Positions 1 through 8,929 of a stretch of DNA of 64,000 bases are shown here, one piece after another. The stretch covers positions 1 through 64,000 of the forward strand of contig JAAYIG010000222.1 in the NCBI GenBank assembly GCA_012523595.1. Reading direction: 5' to 3'. The number at the start of each line of letters is the position of its first letter. Positions within the stretch are counted from its first letter, which is position 1. This DNA is from Fibrobacter sp. GTDB lineage: Bacteria; Fibrobacterota; Chitinivibrionia; Chitinivibrionales; Chitinispirillaceae. Below the pieces are notes generated by a model. The model did not search any database, was not told the DNA's origin, and was given only the letters and a program-made list of their open reading frames with translations. The translations under genes were made by a program, and so were the position numbers.

Positions 1-30
1 ATGCGGACCGCCTCCCGTTTAAAGGAAGCA

Positions 31-246
31 TCATATTTCTTTCTTGTTTTCTTGGACATGAACACACCCTCCATGAATAAAAATATTTTGGTAATAGGTG
101 TGTCCACCAATTCGGGTACAATTCATCTCGTTGTCTTTATTCCCATCCTCATCGCTTCCTTCATTGCCACTTAGGATTCTACAACCGACCAGGGCTATAT
201 TAACAATCAGGGTTAAGATAAGGTAAAAGTTAGCACTTTTTTTCAT
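31..246 (-). CDS. Small putative lipoprotein
   Basis: This encodes a 71-residue protein with a short basic start (MKKS), a hydrophobic stretch and a lipobox-like LVGC at residues 19-22, so it is probably exported and lipidated at Cys22. The mature part is short, acidic at first (GNEGSDEDGNKDNE) and has two further cysteines. I recognise no family. An AGGAGGATGG-like Shine-Dalgarno lies just upstream of the ATG, which supports real translation. It stands alone, with about 1.1 kb lacking a recognisable gene on its upstream side. Confidence 0.55.
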   Translation of the reverse strand: MKKSANFYLILTLIVNIALVGCRILSGNEGSDEDGNKDNEMNCTRIGGHTYYQNIFIHGGCVHVQENKKEI

Positions 247-1414
247 TTTCCATCCTCCTGCCAGCTTAGAAGTATCTGGTTGTGAATTTGAACAGGCAAG
301 CCGGTTGTTGGTTTCCGGTCATGACTCCATCTGTAATCTTTCCGTTTAAATATTAGTTGTATTCTTAATAATTTTTCCGAAAAAATCAACTCTTAACTTT
401 AGGCATTTTCTATTACCATTCCAAAATAATTCATTGCTATCGATCATATTTTCTTATTCTGAATTTTATTGTAACTACTCAGGATTCTCTTAGTCATTTG
501 TTGGAGGTAAACAGGTTGAAATATCATCTACTAATTCGCTACCTGCCCTTTTCTGTTGCCTTTCGTGTCCCAAAAAGGAATAAACGCATGTGCAAGTATA
601 GCAAATCAACAGTTGCCAAGCGAGGCAGCTATTCTCTTATATCAATGCCCATACGTGCTTGCACGTTCGATCACCCTTCCGCTCAGTCTTATTACCGGCT
701 TATTTCCGGAAAACAGTGAATTATCCGGGTATAAAAGGTGACTACTAACCACCCATCCCGGGTACCACCTCTCCGTTGTCAGTTGCCGTAAGGCTACCAT
801 CGGAATACAGTTTGTCCCTGCCGTTACCCATTTATGCTTCGCACTTGCTATTATTTGCATTGCATTGTCTTTGATCAAAGCTGTCTGTGATTCCTGTCTT
901 TTTCCGGCGGTTTATTACACTATCCACGGCTCCACTATTGTCAAATTAAGAAAATACCCTAAGGGTACCTTTCACCGGTTACTCAGCATTAAACTACAGA
1001 ACACATAACAATCCTCTCAAATGGATTGCCCCGGAGAGCTGATAGCATCATATTATCCTTGCCTGCATAAACCTCTGTCAATCTGTTATCATTTGACAAC
1101 TCTCAATCGCTCGTATTTCGGGCAAAAGGGATTGTTACCTGAAAGGCTCCAGGGTACAAAAATGAAATGGAGGTTAAGCGGTCCATTTGGAGCACTCATT
1201 CCGGTTTTTGAAACGAGGGTTGACGGACCCTATTCGTACCTGAATGAAAACAAGTATCTCAGTTCCGATCCTGCCACGTCTGGCGCCGGGGTATCAATAA
1301 CTTTCCATGAAAGAGAATAATCATGATGATATGGATTAATGATTTTTCTCAGAGATGGTAAGATCTGCTTTATCATAGAGATTTCAGGTGTAGACCATGA
1401 AAGAATGCTTATGG
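247..1414. other. Long stretch without a recognisable gene
   Basis: This 1.17 kb stretch has short open frames on both strands, but none has a convincing ribosome site or a family I recognise. The longest are a 78-residue frame on the minus strand (642-878) and a 99-residue frame on the plus strand (1021-1320). The latter ends in an alternating polar/hydrophobic segment (GAGVSITF) that could be a remnant of an outer-membrane strand. Positions 640-960 contain several GC-rich self-complementary segments, so a decayed structured RNA or intron remnant is possible. I cannot name it. Confidence 0.4.
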
Positions 1415-3781
1415 TTATTTATCCGGCGCAGTGAAATTCTCTGTTGCCATGGCCAGTTCTCTTGTATGGCTGTAAAGCTCCTCCAGACTCATCTCCTTTA
1501 AATAGACAATCCCCCGTGTCGCCCTGATCAGAGGACTGGGGTGCTCATAAAACCATTCTCGACCAAGACAGGTCTTGACAGCATGGTACTGGTCAACCTG
1601 GATCTTCTGTGCCAGATCGCAGAAAGGGCCATCATATTCATAACTGGGAAATGGAGCATCTTTCTGAGAAACAAATGAGTGCATAAACGCCGCTTTCATC
1701 ACAGCAAACATGTTCAAAGAAACCGGAACGAATTTATTGGCCTCTGACGGGTGAAACCTGTACCAGACATTACGGTACCCCCAGACTTTGATCTCTTTAC
1801 GCCCGGTTTTTCTGCTATACACCCGCAAGGCATCAGCAACAGCCTGCAGCGCCTTGTAATGGGTATCTGGACCGCTTCCCTCAGGATCGAGAGCGACAGT
1901 GACTATATCCGGATTGACCTCTGAGAGGAGTGCCGCAACAGGTGCAACGTCCCGCTCCTGTGTGGGCTGCGGATTGAATATGTCACCTGTGTAGAAACCA
2001 AGCCTGAGATGATGCACATTTTTGCTGTTCCATCCGAAATACCCCCAGAGGCATTCTGCTTCCCACTCCCTGCGCATGCCTTTGAGCCTCTGTACCTCCT
2101 CAGGATCTCTCTTTCCAGGATATGCGTTCCTGAAGTAACTGATAAGCTCCTGTATACGGGCTTTTACAGAGGCCACATCATAGCTGCCGTAAATTTCCCC
2201 GAGATCGCGTATAAGGCGTCTGGATTCGCCCTCTGCCTGCATCTGACAGTCTCCTGAAGTTACTCCGTCAAGGTACTGCCAGATATCCCGGTTACGTGCT
2301 TTGCGGTTGCTCCCGGTAAAATATCCTTCATCAGAGAGCATTTTGTACTCAGGCAGATCCATAAATTCAAGAGCTCTGGAGAGCTTCTCAAGCATAAACC
2401 GGTTGGTTACCGCTGTAAACCCGCTTGTCAGTGTGGCAAAAACATGTCTGTTGGCGGCACTGCGGACATGACGCACGGCTGCAGGAAGATATCCCAGCAT
2501 GATATCATCATGATGTGGTTCCGTATGAAGAATGCACACATCCTGAGCAACCTTTGCCCCCGCCTCAACAGCAGATTGAAGCCGATCCTTTACTCCGGAG
2601 AGAAGGTCATGAAGATCTTTCCCTGAGCGGTGCAAAACAGCCTCCCCCATGATATCACTCTTCAAGTCATCTTCAGTGAGATCTATCACCCGTTTACAAT
2701 TACGGAGTGCGCAATCTATAATAACACGCTCTGCAGTTTCCAAACCGATTTCAGGGGATTTTGTGATAACCTGGTACTGGCGTCTCTGCAGAAGCCCGGC
2801 AGCTCCTTTTGTCAGATAAAATCTGGCATTTGGCATCGAGTGGAAAGCACTTGCCGGTATATCCACACATTTTTGCCCCTCAATGGCCCGCGCAACCACT
2901 TCTGCCTTTGATGCACCGGCAGCAATAATTATCACTGTGCAATCGGGGTTAAAAGTTATGGTCCCAAGCCCGATAGTAATAACAAGCCTGTTTCGGGAGA
3001 TATCGATTCCACCAAGATCGGCGGCTGCTGCGGCCTGTGTCTCGTAATTTGTACCTGTAAGGCGGGTGGTGCAATGATGATCAGAGCCGCGGATATTAAA
3101 CCCGATGTGACCATCGGGGCCTATTCCACCAAGAAAAAACCCGATTCCGCCAAGAGCGCGGATTCTGTCCTCATGCTCAAGACACCACTGGTCAACTCTC
3201 AGGAGTGCCTCTCTTTGGATAATCTCCAAAGGAGTTTCCGGAGTTCTGAACCGCAGACTGAGATCTACCTTGTTATCCGGCCAGATATCATCAGTGGACT
3301 GGTCTGGCCCCATTCCAATCCGTGAGCAATCCATGAAAAGACACTTCGCAGGGTCGAGGCCGAGTCCCTTTATGTAAAATTTGTTTACATAGTAGTTGAA
3401 ACTGTTTACCTGAAGCGGGTTCATTGGATAGAACTCATCAATCTGCACATAGTAGAGACTTTTCAGATCCGGTTTCCTCGAAGACAACTCATTTCCGGCA
3501 AGGAGATCCTGTACGCCTTTAGTGTCCCAGTTGCCCAGAATCCACTGCATCCATTTGATGAAATATTCCGGAGTTTTTCCAGTCGGAAGGCTAATCACAC
3601 CGCCGGGATTCCCTTGGGCCCACTCTATAAAGCGTAATGCGGCCAGACGACCCAGCGCAGGGATATTATCGACCACTATCGCAGGAAGTTTTTCTTCGGG
3701 TAAATATTGAAAATCGAAAGCGGACTCTTTCAGCGCAGCTCTTTCGACCGGAGAAATTACCAACTCTGAGTCTCTTCCCAT
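1415..3781 (-). CDS. Glucosamine-6-phosphate deaminase-like protein fused to a PIG-L (LmbE-like) domain
   Basis: The protein is 788 residues. The ATG at 3781 is chosen because GGAAGGAGG lies six bases upstream, although the frame is open further 5'. The N-terminal half is NagB/isomerase-like: a phosphate loop LPTGKTPEYF, the IDEF segment with the aspartate of the deaminase site, and GGIGPDGHIGFN with the catalytic Asp and His. NagB enzymes normally have Glu in FNEP at the end of this motif; here it reads FNIRGS. The C-terminal half starts with EPHHDDIMLGY, a variant of the AHPDDE zinc motif of PIG-L/LmbE deacetylases, and has a later His in PDTHYKA that could complete the metal site. Similar NagB-PIG-L fusions exist in Bacteroidetes and Planctomycetes. 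It probably acts on an amino sugar or N-acetylated sugar derivative; the exact reaction is not predictable. Confidence 0.8.
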   Translation of the reverse strand: MGRDSELVISPVERAALKESAFDFQYLPEEKLPAIVVDNIPALGRLAALRFIEWAQGNPGGVISLPTGKTPEYFIKWMQWILGNWDTKGVQDLLAGNELSSRKPDLKSLYYVQIDEFYPMNPLQVNSFNYYVNKFYIKGLGLDPAKCLFMDCSRIGMGPDQSTDDIWPDNKVDLSLRFRTPETPLEIIQREALLRVDQWCLEHEDRIRALGGIGFFLGGIGPDGHIGFNIRGSDHHCTTRLTGTNYETQAAAAADLGGIDISRNRLVITIGLGTITFNPDCTVIIIAAGASKAEVVARAIEGQKCVDIPASAFHSMPNARFYLTKGAAGLLQRRQYQVITKSPEIGLETAERVIIDCALRNCKRVIDLTEDDLKSDIMGEAVLHRSGKDLHDLLSGVKDRLQSAVEAGAKVAQDVCILHTEPHHDDIMLGYLPAAVRHVRSAANRHVFATLTSGFTAVTNRFMLEKLSRALEFMDLPEYKMLSDEGYFTGSNRKARNRDIWQYLDGVTSGDCQMQAEGESRRLIRDLGEIYGSYDVASVKARIQELISYFRNAYPGKRDPEEVQRLKGMRREWEAECLWGYFGWNSKNVHHLRLGFYTGDIFNPQPTQERDVAPVAALLSEVNPDIVTVALDPEGSGPDTHYKALQAVADALRVYSRKTGRKEIKVWGYRNVWYRFHPSEANKFVPVSLNMFAVMKAAFMHSFVSQKDAPFPSYEYDGPFCDLAQKIQVDQYHAVKTCLGREWFYEHPSPLIRATRGIVYLKEMSLEELYSHTRELAMATENFTAPDK

Positions 3782-3954
3782 GTCGCCTCCTTCCCGGGTG
3801 CATAAGTCAGGTAAAAGATAGTTTGTGGCAGAACTCTGTGATTTCAGATAACAGAAGGATGATAAAAAAGCAGCGCATCCGGAAGGGAATGAAAACAAAA
3901 ACGGCCGGTGAGAATTAACCAGCCGATTTAATCCATTCAAGAGAAAGCGTGGTG

Positions 3955-4383
3955 TTATTTGAGATGTACCGGTAGCGACATTGCCTTGCCCCCTGAAACC
4001 TTAATAAAATAGAGCCCGGCAGGCCCCCGAAGATCATCTGCGTTCAGATCGCTGTTTTTTTTTAAAATCTCTCCGGTAATCATTGCCTGCAGAAACTGAG
4101 GTGTTGATCTTCCCCAGATTTTTTTGAACGTTACAGGAGAAGCCACAATTTTTCCGGCAGGTAATCCGGTTGAAGAATCAAATGGAACAGTGAATTGCAT
4201 GGAGAATTCAAATCCAGGGATTTTGTCTTTATCTCCATCACGCGGGAACTCACCCTTGAATTCTCCCTGTCCGGAACCCACAACCGAAACAAGGAATTCA
4301 TAAGAACACAAAACCTGACCGGCATTAAATAGAAGAATAAGAGCCGCCATCACGATCTTAACAGGTAACCTGCAGGAAAGCAT
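3955..4383 (-). CDS. Exported Hcp-like domain protein with a sorting-like tail
   Basis: This encodes 142 residues with a strong Shine-Dalgarno (AAGGAGG, five bases before the ATG). Residues 1-27 look like a Sec signal peptide. The middle resembles the Hcp1 tube-protein family of type VI secretion: SYEFLVSVVGSGQGEFKGE is followed by a central strand pair and then VTFKKIWGRSTPQFLQAM, close to the family motif in which a charged strand precedes SPLLFQA. The usual C-terminal strands of Hcp are not seen. The chain ends in GLYFIKVSGGKAMSLPVHLK, which resembles the last strand of type IX sorting tails. A canonical Hcp has no signal peptide, and no other T6SS gene is nearby, so a secreted Hcp-fold protein is more likely than a T6SS component. 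It may be an internal-deletion product. Confidence 0.55.
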   Translation of the reverse strand: MLSCRLPVKIVMAALILLFNAGQVLCSYEFLVSVVGSGQGEFKGEFPRDGDKDKIPGFEFSMQFTVPFDSSTGLPAGKIVASPVTFKKIWGRSTPQFLQAMITGEILKKNSDLNADDLRGPAGLYFIKVSGGKAMSLPVHLK

Positions 4384-4647
4384 AATACCTCCTTAATTAG
4401 GAGTTAAATGTGTTTTAATAAAAACTCAGCAGAACCGATTCCTGAATTGCTAAAGGGTAGTACAATGTTAAATTGTTCTATTTGGAAAGATTTTTACTGC
4501 GTATTGACGGAGTGCGGCTCAACATCAGGCTATTCATGACTGTGAACGACATCCAGGTGCATGGTGCGGGTGTACTGGCCAGCAAACCATTTATCAAATG
4601 GGAAAAGGACAGGGACAAAGATTTTGATTCAAGGATGACAGGATAAC

Positions 4648-4855
4648 GACTATCATTTGACTCTTGAGGAGAAGCAGGCTGGGATATTACGAGAGCACAC
4701 ATGATGCAGCCACAAACTTCTTCTTCTCAAGGCTGAATAAGGGAACTTACGTTTTTGAATATCCGCTTGTAGTTTCACATGCAGGAGATTTCTCAAATGG
4801 TATTACCACGATTCAGTGCATGTATGCACCTGAATTTACAAGCCATTCGGAGTGA
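4648..4855 (+). pseudogene. Remnant of the C-terminus of an alpha-2-macroglobulin-family protein
   Basis: Read from about 4664, the plus strand gives GYYESTHDAATNFFFSRL, then KGTYVFEYPLVVSHAGDF and MYAPEFTSHSE before a stop at 4853-4855. This matches the receptor-binding end of bacterial alpha-2-macroglobulins, which carry YYE..D, FF..L..G.Y.F.Y, the G.F strand and MYAPE followed by a short tail. Just upstream, a second frame reads RLSFDS, stop, GEAGWD, which fits the preceding part of that family, so at least one frameshift and one in-frame TGA separate the pieces. No further upstream homology is visible between 4384 and 4647. I read it as the degraded 3' end of a lost periplasmic protease-trap gene. 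Confidence 0.6.
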
Positions 4856-4942
4856 GTGAGGGTGGTGGTAGGAGGCAGGTAACGAGTCAGAAGCGATAAG
4901 TTGTACGAGCAGGATTGAGAATTTTCTTTCCGGTAAACATGT

Positions 4943-6556
4943 TTATTTAACAAAAACCTGCTTAGACCATACAACTCGCCCATAACGCCCAAAAGTAACG
5001 ACATAGATTCCCTGCGGCAGTTTTCTGTGGACAAAACGCTGTATCGATTGAGAAGAAAATACACCGCTGAAGGACCCGACTTTTTGACCCTGAAGAGAAT
5101 AAACTGTAAGTTCACCGGGAGCAGGACTTAACAAGTGCTGTTTTCTATTTCGGGCGTTTTGTTTATTCAATATAATTTCATCATAAAATTCCATTGCCCC
5201 GATATCTATCACAGCGCCGTTAATCCGTCTTTTTCCAAGAAGATCGTACTCCGGCAAACCAAGTCCTGAGGTATCCGGGTCCCCACCATTTATTGACGGG
5301 TCACCAACACCAAACAGGCTGAACAACTGGAATCCTTCAACAACTGTGTCCGGAATGCCGGAAAGATGCATAGTAGCGACAAACTTTGTATGGTAAACTC
5401 TGCTACCTGTAAATACCCCCTGATAGGGCTTTATCGTGTGGTCATAAACTGTATCATACATTTGACAATATCGGAAAGACGGAGTAACGGCACTGTCAAG
5501 GAAAATTCCGCAACCGGCACTGTCACGGGTAAGTCTGGCCAGGGTACCATTCCCTCCCTCGATCGTATTTATAAGAACAGGAGATGAGGCTGAAGAGTCA
5601 TGTCCGAAAAATATTCCACCGCCATAAAACGAAGAATTATTGACAATGGTGCAATTAATCAGCTTCAATGATGCGTCTGAACAATAAATACCTCCGCCCC
5701 TGTCGTGAGATTTACAATCAAAAATTATGCAGTTGCGCAAGGTTACATCAGTCGGCCCGAATATCGCCAACGCACCTCCTCTGATATCTCCAATTGAGGC
5801 GTTTATTGAAAGAGTTGTATCGCTGTAAAAAACGCAATTGTTGAATTCAACTTTTGAATTCCTGCCGATCCGAACAGCACCGCCAGTCCTGGCGCTGTTA
5901 CGTTCAAACCTGCAGTTCTGAACAAAAAGAGTCGCAGATCCTTTTTCGCTGGTCATTATTGCACCACCACCGGAAACAGTACCATTTCTGTTGTTCAGGT
6001 TATGCGCGAAATAACAGTCTTCAATATCAACTACTGACCCTGAATCACAGTAAACTGCCCCGCCTATATCACCATATGAATCTGTTATGCTGCAATTCTT
6101 CAGCGAAATATAGTTACCCGCTCCGCAATGAAGTGTTGTCCCCTGTGTCTTATACAGCACTTCACTGCTGGAAAAAACAGTATTCCTCAAAACACAGAAT
6201 CGAAAGAATGATGAATCAAGTTTGCCCGATTCACGGGATCGTGGTACTAAACGGATACCAGTCCAGCTATTGGCAGGGTTTAATCTTGTAATCCGGATAG
6301 AATCATCTACGGTACCGCTTGCGGTTATGGTGCCCTTTACAGTAATGAATGAAATGCTTTTATTGAAGATGATATGGGTTCCTGAAGCAATTGTCAGACG
6401 CGCTCCCTCCTTTATCTCAATGCCTTCTTTATCGATCAGCACCGTATCCACATCCCAGACAGCATCAGCGGTAAGGTCAGAAGTCACCACAAGTGAAGAC
6501 GCAAAAAGGTTTATTGTCAACAAAAAGGTGATTAAAAGAGTACCGATCGTTTTCAT
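4943..6556 (-). CDS. Secreted right-handed beta-helix protein with type IX-like C-terminal tail
   Basis: This is a 537-residue protein. The ATG at 6556 is preferred because GAGAGGTGG sits four bases upstream and a signal peptide (MKTIGTLLITFLLTINLFAS) follows immediately. Residues about 100-400 contain repeated short coils of the type NCSITDSYGDIGGAVYC, NCRFERNSARTGGAVRI and NCTIVNNSSFYGGGIFF, a pattern known from parallel beta-helix (pectate-lyase-like, polymorphic outer-membrane protein) folds. Near the C-terminus, GDPDTSGLGLPEYDLLGKRR and IDIGAMEF are the usual closing motif of such proteins. The last 60 residues (LTVYSLQGQKV, then LPQGIYVVTFGR and a final basic strand) resemble a type IX sorting domain. 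It is probably displayed or released outside the cell; the ligand is unknown. Confidence 0.75.
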   Translation of the reverse strand: MKTIGTLLITFLLTINLFASSLVVTSDLTADAVWDVDTVLIDKEGIEIKEGARLTIASGTHIIFNKSISFITVKGTITASGTVDDSIRITRLNPANSWTGIRLVPRSRESGKLDSSFFRFCVLRNTVFSSSEVLYKTQGTTLHCGAGNYISLKNCSITDSYGDIGGAVYCDSGSVVDIEDCYFAHNLNNRNGTVSGGGAIMTSEKGSATLFVQNCRFERNSARTGGAVRIGRNSKVEFNNCVFYSDTTLSINASIGDIRGGALAIFGPTDVTLRNCIIFDCKSHDRGGGIYCSDASLKLINCTIVNNSSFYGGGIFFGHDSSASSPVLINTIEGGNGTLARLTRDSAGCGIFLDSAVTPSFRYCQMYDTVYDHTIKPYQGVFTGSRVYHTKFVATMHLSGIPDTVVEGFQLFSLFGVGDPSINGGDPDTSGLGLPEYDLLGKRRINGAVIDIGAMEFYDEIILNKQNARNRKQHLLSPAPGELTVYSLQGQKVGSFSGVFSSQSIQRFVHRKLPQGIYVVTFGRYGRVVWSKQVFVK

Positions 6557-6852
6557 AATGCCACCTCTCTCTTCAATTCGAGTGTCGCTATACCGCGCGA
6601 AACGGTCAAAATTCACCCGAAAAGAGAAGCGTGGGCGCGGTAAGTGTCAGAACAGGGCTCTGATTCTATATGTTAAAATAGAAGCCGCAAGTTGCAAGGT
6701 GCAAGATCAGGAATGTGTAATGGATGTTTCTGAGGAGCCTGGTTTAAAGTAAGAAGAAATTGTTCCGGGGATTTATCCGGGAATAGTCCCTGGAGTTATG
6801 CAGGAATCAGGTCTGAGATAATAAAGAAAAAAGTAAAATCTCTGGGAATATC
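6557..6852. other. Intergenic stretch, nothing recognised
   Basis: Apart from the ribosome site of the beta-helix gene at its left edge, this 0.3 kb holds no gene, repeat or clear terminator that I can support. It separates the beta-helix gene from the end of the ftsY cluster, both on the minus strand. Confidence 0.5.
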
Positions 6853-7026
6853 CTAACCCTGATTTGACAACTCTTCCCCGGAAATCTCCTCCGGGTTATA
6901 CTCTGTGGTACTCTGCGATGAACAGTCAGGACACTCCTTGTCTCCTGAGAATCCGGCGGCAAAAACATTACCACACTTCCTGCATAACATAAGACGCATC
7001 GTGGGATACTTGCTCTCGTTTATCAT
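6853..7026 (-). CDS. Tiny zinc-ribbon protein downstream of ftsY
   Basis: A 57-residue frame begins with an ATG that shares its A with the last base of the ftsY stop codon (TGATG), a classic translational-coupling junction; GGGAGAG at the end of ftsY can serve as ribosome site. It encodes two CxxC knuckles, CRKC at residues 15-18 and CPDC at 32-35, 13 residues apart, which is the layout of a rubredoxin-like or zinc-ribbon fold. The remainder is acidic (EYNPEEISGEELSNQG). The function is unknown; the metal site is inferred from spacing. Its coupling to ftsY makes spurious translation unlikely. Confidence 0.65.
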   Translation of the reverse strand: MINESKYPTMRLMLCRKCGNVFAAGFSGDKECPDCSSQSTTEYNPEEISGEELSNQG

Positions 7027-7937
7027 CACTCTCCCTGCAAATCTCCAAACATCGCCTCGACATAAGCTTTGGGGTCAAAATCCTGAAGATCATCGATCCC
7101 CTCACCTACACCGATTTTTTTGATGGGAATCTTGAATTGCCTTGTCATGGCAATCGCCACCCCTCCCTTTGCAGTACCATCCAGCTTCGTTACAATAAGT
7201 CCTGTAAGCCCCAGCGCGTCATTGAAAACCTTTACCTGCTTGAGCGCGTTCTGCCCCGTTGTGGCATCGATTACCAGAAGAATCTCGTTTGGCGCATGAG
7301 GAGTATTACGCTTTATGACTCTTACGATCTTGTCAAGCTCGCTCATCAGATTTACTTTTGTATGAAGCCTTCCTGCGGTGTCAAGTATAAGCACATCGAT
7401 ATTTCTGGCTTTGGCTGCCTCTATGGCATCAAATGCCACCGATGCGGCATCAGAGCCCTCCTGCTGCGCCACAAAATCACACCCTGTACGGTCAGCCCAT
7501 ACCCTCAACTGCTCTATCGCACCGGCCCTGAAAGTATCAGCAGCCCCAAGCATCACAGATTTACCCTTCTGCCTCAGCTCATGAGCCATTTTGCCGATAG
7601 TAGTGGTTTTACCCACCCCATTTACACCCACCACGAGAATCACCCATGGCCTGGGAGGAAACTCCTCGGGAAGCTTTACAACATTCAGGCTTGATGCAAG
7701 CACTCGTTTGAGCTCCTTATAGGCCTCGCGGATATCCCGTATCCCCTCTTCATCGATTCGCCACTTTAAATCATCAATAATCTCCTCAGAGAGTTCCATC
7801 CCGATATCCGCAGCAATAAGCGCCTCTTCCAGCGATTCAAAAAACTGCTCATCAAAACGATCCTCACTGCCGACTATCGATATCAGTTGCGAGCGCGTTT
7901 TGCTCAAACCATCCTTTAACCGCGAAATAAGGCTCAT
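7026..7937 (-). CDS. ftsY: Signal recognition particle receptor FtsY
   Basis: The 303-residue protein is the membrane-associated SRP GTPase that docks ribosome-SRP complexes at the Sec translocon. Residues 1-85 form the N domain helices, with almost no acidic A domain. The G domain shows the P-loop GVNGVGKTTT near residue 104, the DTFRAGA insertion-box segment, DTAGR (G3) and TKLDGTAKGG (G4 and closing loop). The length suits a short-A-domain FtsY. It follows the HDOD gene after a 107-base gap and is coupled to the downstream zinc-ribbon gene. Confidence 0.97.
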   Translation of the reverse strand: MSLISRLKDGLSKTRSQLISIVGSEDRFDEQFFESLEEALIAADIGMELSEEIIDDLKWRIDEEGIRDIREAYKELKRVLASSLNVVKLPEEFPPRPWVILVVGVNGVGKTTTIGKMAHELRQKGKSVMLGAADTFRAGAIEQLRVWADRTGCDFVAQQEGSDAASVAFDAIEAAKARNIDVLILDTAGRLHTKVNLMSELDKIVRVIKRNTPHAPNEILLVIDATTGQNALKQVKVFNDALGLTGLIVTKLDGTAKGGVAIAMTRQFKIPIKKIGVGEGIDDLQDFDPKAYVEAMFGDLQGE

Positions 7938-8044
7938 TGAATCTTCCCATGCTTCGGCATTTCACGCCGGTTTGTGTGTTTTTTTACTTTAAAATAGGTA
8001 AATTCGGCACCTGAATCAATGTGGCTGATATAAGGGGGAAACAG

Positions 8045-8929
8045 CTATTTGATTATATCAAAAAATTCTGATGACTTCTCAAGGCTCTGAGCAAGTGTCT
8101 CAGTTACCTTCTGATAATCTGAATCGCCAAATCTCAGCACTTCCCTGGCCTTGTCCCATTCCTCCGGCCGCTCCTCATTATCCCATATCGCATTGCCGGA
8201 CTCATGTGCCAGAACATCTGCTATATGCACCGTAGTCACCAGATCCACCAGTTTATCTGTTGAAAAGGGATTGTGGTGAAAAACCAGAGGAAGACCCAGA
8301 TCAGGCGGCAGTTCCCACTTTTCCGCTAATATCATGCCGATTTCAGCATGTGTAATTCCAAGTATCTCTTTTTCCGCACTTAAAAGTGGTATACCGTTAT
8401 TACGGGCATATTCACAAGCCTTCAGATAATCCTCTGTTAAGTACTCATCAAAAATCAGCTTGCCCAGATCATGAAGAATCCCGGCGCAAAACGCACTCTC
8501 CGGATCCATCATACGGATATTGATAAAATGACGAGCCAATAGCCTGGATGCAAGCGCTGTGACAATGGAATGCTTCCAGAAACGATCCCTGTCAAAAGAC
8601 CTCTTCGTTGTCCCTGGAAAAACCTTCATCAACGCCGCACTTAGAACGATAGAGCGAATCGTGCTGAACCCAAGAATAACCACTGCAGTTGACACGGAAG
8701 AAATGCTTCGGGGAATTCCATAAAAGGCACTGTTTGCCAGACGGATAATCTTGCTTGTAAGCGCAGGATCCTTCTCAATCAGCTTTGCAGCATCGTCCGC
8801 CGATGAATCAGGTGAGTTGACAACCTCTATAAGCCGGGTCACTATTGCCGGCAGTGACGGAAGATGATCGATATTCTCTATGATACGATTATACCGCTCG
8901 ATTACCCCGGGATCTGCATTCTGATTCAT
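8045..8929 (-). CDS. HDOD domain signalling protein
   Basis: This 294-residue protein consists essentially of one HDOD domain, a relative of HD phosphohydrolases used in signalling. It shows LPSLPAIVTRLIEVVN at the start, the helix segment DPALTSKIIRLANSAFYG, and a retained HD pair in GILHDLGKLIF, with further His at HAEIG and FHHNP. HDOD proteins usually regulate motility, stress or cyclic-di-GMP responses rather than act as enzymes, although the HD here is kept. I choose the ATG at 8929 because it forms an ATGA overlap with the mtaB stop; an earlier ATG lies inside mtaB. Co-translation with mtaB and the STAS gene suggests shared expression. Confidence 0.85.
   Translation of the reverse strand: MNQNADPGVIERYNRIIENIDHLPSLPAIVTRLIEVVNSPDSSADDAAKLIEKDPALTSKIIRLANSAFYGIPRSISSVSTAVVILGFSTIRSIVLSAALMKVFPGTTKRSFDRDRFWKHSIVTALASRLLARHFINIRMMDPESAFCAGILHDLGKLIFDEYLTEDYLKACEYARNNGIPLLSAEKEILGITHAEIGMILAEKWELPPDLGLPLVFHHNPFSTDKLVDLVTTVHIADVLAHESGNAIWDNEERPEEWDKAREVLRFGDSDYQKVTETLAQSLEKSSEFFDIIK

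Noticed and set aside
642-878. 78-codon minus-strand open frame in the long intergenic stretch
   Set aside because: No ribosome site, no recognisable family, and overlap with equally long frames on the other strand.
3955-4383. Type VI secretion locus
   Set aside because: Only one Hcp-like protein, and it has a signal peptide; no sheath, VgrG, ClpV or baseplate gene is present.
5854-6291. 145-codon plus-strand frame
   Set aside because: Lies wholly inside the beta-helix gene; its composition follows the antisense of those repeats.
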